This document shows, piece after piece, positions 5,219 through 6,357 of a stretch of DNA of 6,357 bases. A program made the position numbers and the translations under genes. Under the pieces are notes generated by a model, which saw only the letters and a list, made by a program, of their open reading frames with translations, was not told the DNA's origin and made no database searches. This DNA comes from JBKJVQ01 sp046717125 (GTDB lineage Bacteria > Pseudomonadota > Alphaproteobacteria > Rhizobiales > Methyloligellaceae). The stretch covers positions 1 to 6,357 of the forward strand of contig JBKJVQ010000089.1 of the NCBI GenBank assembly GCA_046717125.1, in the 5' to 3' direction. The first letter of the stretch is position 1. Every line of letters begins with the position of its first letter.

Positions 5219-6280
5219 CTAAACCCATCCTCCCAGCTCGCGGTCGATGACATGCCGCAGCACGCGTATGCCCTCATCGGAATCGTTGAGGCAGGGAATG
5301 GCCGCGAACTTCTCACCGCCGTTCTCGATGAACACGTCGCGATTCAGCACCGCGATCTCCTCCAGCGTCTCGACGCAATCCGCGACAAAGCCCGGCGTGA
5401 CGATGGCAATGCGCTTGACTCCGTCCTTCGCCAGCGCCTCGACCGTTTTGTCCGTGTACGGCTGAAGCCATTCCGCACGCCCGAAGCGGGACTGGAACGT
5501 AAGCCGCAGCCGTCCCTCGTCCCAGCCGAGCGCATCGCGTAGGAGCCGCGCCGTCTTGGCGCATTGGCAATGATAGGGATCTCCCTTGAGAAGATAGTCC
5601 TTTGGTAGGCCGTGGAACGAGGCGAGCACGACCTCCGGCTCGAAATCCAGTGTCGCGAGATGCGTCCGGATCGAGGTGGCCAGCGCGTCGATATAGACGG
5701 GATCGTCGTGATAGGGCGGGACGGTGCGGATCGCCGGCTGCCAGCGCATGGACTTAAGCGCGTCGAATGCCTTGTCGCAGACCGTCGCGGTCGTCGCAGC
5801 GGCGTATTGCGGATAGAGCGGAAAGACGAGGATGCGGTCGCATCCCGCCTGTCGCATCGCGTCGAGCCGGTCGGCTATCGCGGGTTGGCCGTAGCGCATG
5901 GCCCAGTCAACGAGAAAACGCGGCTCGACCGCATAGCACGCCGCGAGCTTGTCCGCCTGACTGCGTGTGATCGTGCGCAACGGGCTCTCGTCACGCTCCC
6001 TGTTCCAGATCGACTCGTAGGCATGCCCACTTGAAAACGGGCGCTTCGTGAGGATGACAAGATTGAGGATCGGCCACCAGATTGCGCGGTTGGTCTCGAT
6101 CACGCGGCGATCAGACAAGAATTCCTTCAGGTAGCGCCGCATCGGCCAATAGCTCGTGCCGTCGGGCGTGCCTAGATTGACGATCAGGATACCGATGCGA
6201 GCGGCCGGAACGTCCGGATGATCGGCTGGCGCAAACCCTCTGTCGGGGGCGAACCCTTTCGCATCACGCAATTCGTTCAT
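5219..6280 (-). CDS. hemH: Ferrochelatase
   Basis: The product is 353 residues, a usual bacterial ferrochelatase length. The enzyme inserts Fe2+ into protoporphyrin IX to give protoheme, the last step of the common heme pathway, at the inner membrane surface. Visible family signatures are GILIVNLGTPD (30-40), FPLYPQYAAATTAT (153-166), the catalytic His223 in ASFHGLPKDY, FQSRFGRAEWLQP (262-274) and the conserved Glu304 in DCVETLEEI. A Cys-x-Cys pair (238 and 240, in DPYHCQC) is present. Some microbial ferrochelatases carry a [2Fe-2S] cluster, but I cannot assign cluster ligands here. The start at 6280 has GGAG (6289-6292) eight bases upstream and leaves about 28 residues before the conserved core. 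No Irr-type iron control element is recognisable in the 77 bases upstream. The gene is followed by the hairpin cluster at 5100-5190. Confidence 0.97.
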   Translation of the reverse strand: MNELRDAKGFAPDRGFAPADHPDVPAARIGILIVNLGTPDGTSYWPMRRYLKEFLSDRRVIETNRAIWWPILNLVILTKRPFSSGHAYESIWNRERDESPLRTITRSQADKLAACYAVEPRFLVDWAMRYGQPAIADRLDAMRQAGCDRILVFPLYPQYAAATTATVCDKAFDALKSMRWQPAIRTVPPYHDDPVYIDALATSIRTHLATLDFEPEVVLASFHGLPKDYLLKGDPYHCQCAKTARLLRDALGWDEGRLRLTFQSRFGRAEWLQPYTDKTVEALAKDGVKRIAIVTPGFVADCVETLEEIAVLNRDVFIENGGEKFAAIPCLNDSDEGIRVLRHVIDRELGGWV

Positions 6281-6310
6281 GAGTTAGGCTCCGCCGACTG
6301 GAAAACTCTA

Positions 6311-6316
6311 TCTATA
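6311..6316 (-). promoter_or_regulatory. Possible -10 box of hemH
   Basis: TATAGA on the minus strand matches TATAAT at 4 of 6 positions and lies in the only AT-rich patch upstream of hemH, about 30 bases before the start codon. No convincing -35 box lies 16-18 bases further upstream, so this is only a candidate. Confidence 0.2.
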
Positions 6317-6357
6317 CGCCCATGCCCCGGAAAGCGACGAGGCGACCAGGCTACGCG

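Noticed and set aside
6322..6357. Possible plus-strand gene start (MPRKATRRPGYA) at the right edge
   Set aside because: Only 12 codons are visible, there is no ribosome binding site, and it lies in the presumed hemH upstream region; this is not enough to support a gene.

Overview
The window looks like chromosomal DNA of a G+C-rich alphaproteobacterium, most likely of the order Hyphomicrobiales (Rhizobiales). This rests on the DUF2852 protein (a family known mainly from alphaproteobacteria), a pirin N-terminus and ferrochelatase of alphaproteobacterial type, and strong third-position G/C bias. Genus cannot be decided from the sequence alone. There is no sign of transposases, integrases, CRISPR arrays, tRNA or rRNA.

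All six supported genes lie on the minus strand, so transcription runs from the right end to the left. In that order they are: ferrochelatase hemH (5219-6280); a 160-base gap packed with GC-rich hairpins (about 5100-5190); an isochorismatase-like cysteine hydrolase (4462-5058); a large secreted caspase-like protein with two seven-bladed WD40 propellers (1550-4378); a TetR-family regulator (856-1503); a small membrane-anchored DUF2852 protein (316-780) with its own promoter and a near-ideal palindromic operator; a Rho-independent terminator (261-292); and the first 48 codons of a pirin-family gene running off the left edge (1-146). The plus strand carries no convincing gene; its long open frames are antisense shadows of G+C-rich coding sequence.

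The genes fall into three probable transcription groups. hemH and the hydrolase are separated by the hairpin cluster. The caspase-WD40 gene and the TetR gene are only 46 bases apart and may be co-transcribed. DUF2852 has the best promoter of the window (perfect TTGACA, 17-base spacer, AATTAT). The palindrome GTGAATGT-N5-ACATTCAC sits immediately downstream of that -10 box and probably covers the transcription start, which suggests repression, with the adjacent TetR protein as the obvious candidate. A second, weaker palindrome overlaps the TetR start codon.

The most notable item is the caspase-WD40 protein. It is an exported caspase-fold peptidase with an intact His/Cys dyad, a Pro/Ala-rich linker and two complete beta-propellers that clearly arose by internal duplication. 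The two copies show mosaic similarity, including a 47-base perfectly identical block that suggests later gene conversion. I found no convincing evidence for an entirely new multi-gene system. The caspase-propeller protein, the TetR/DUF2852 regulatory pair and the hairpin-rich leaders are the points worth following up.
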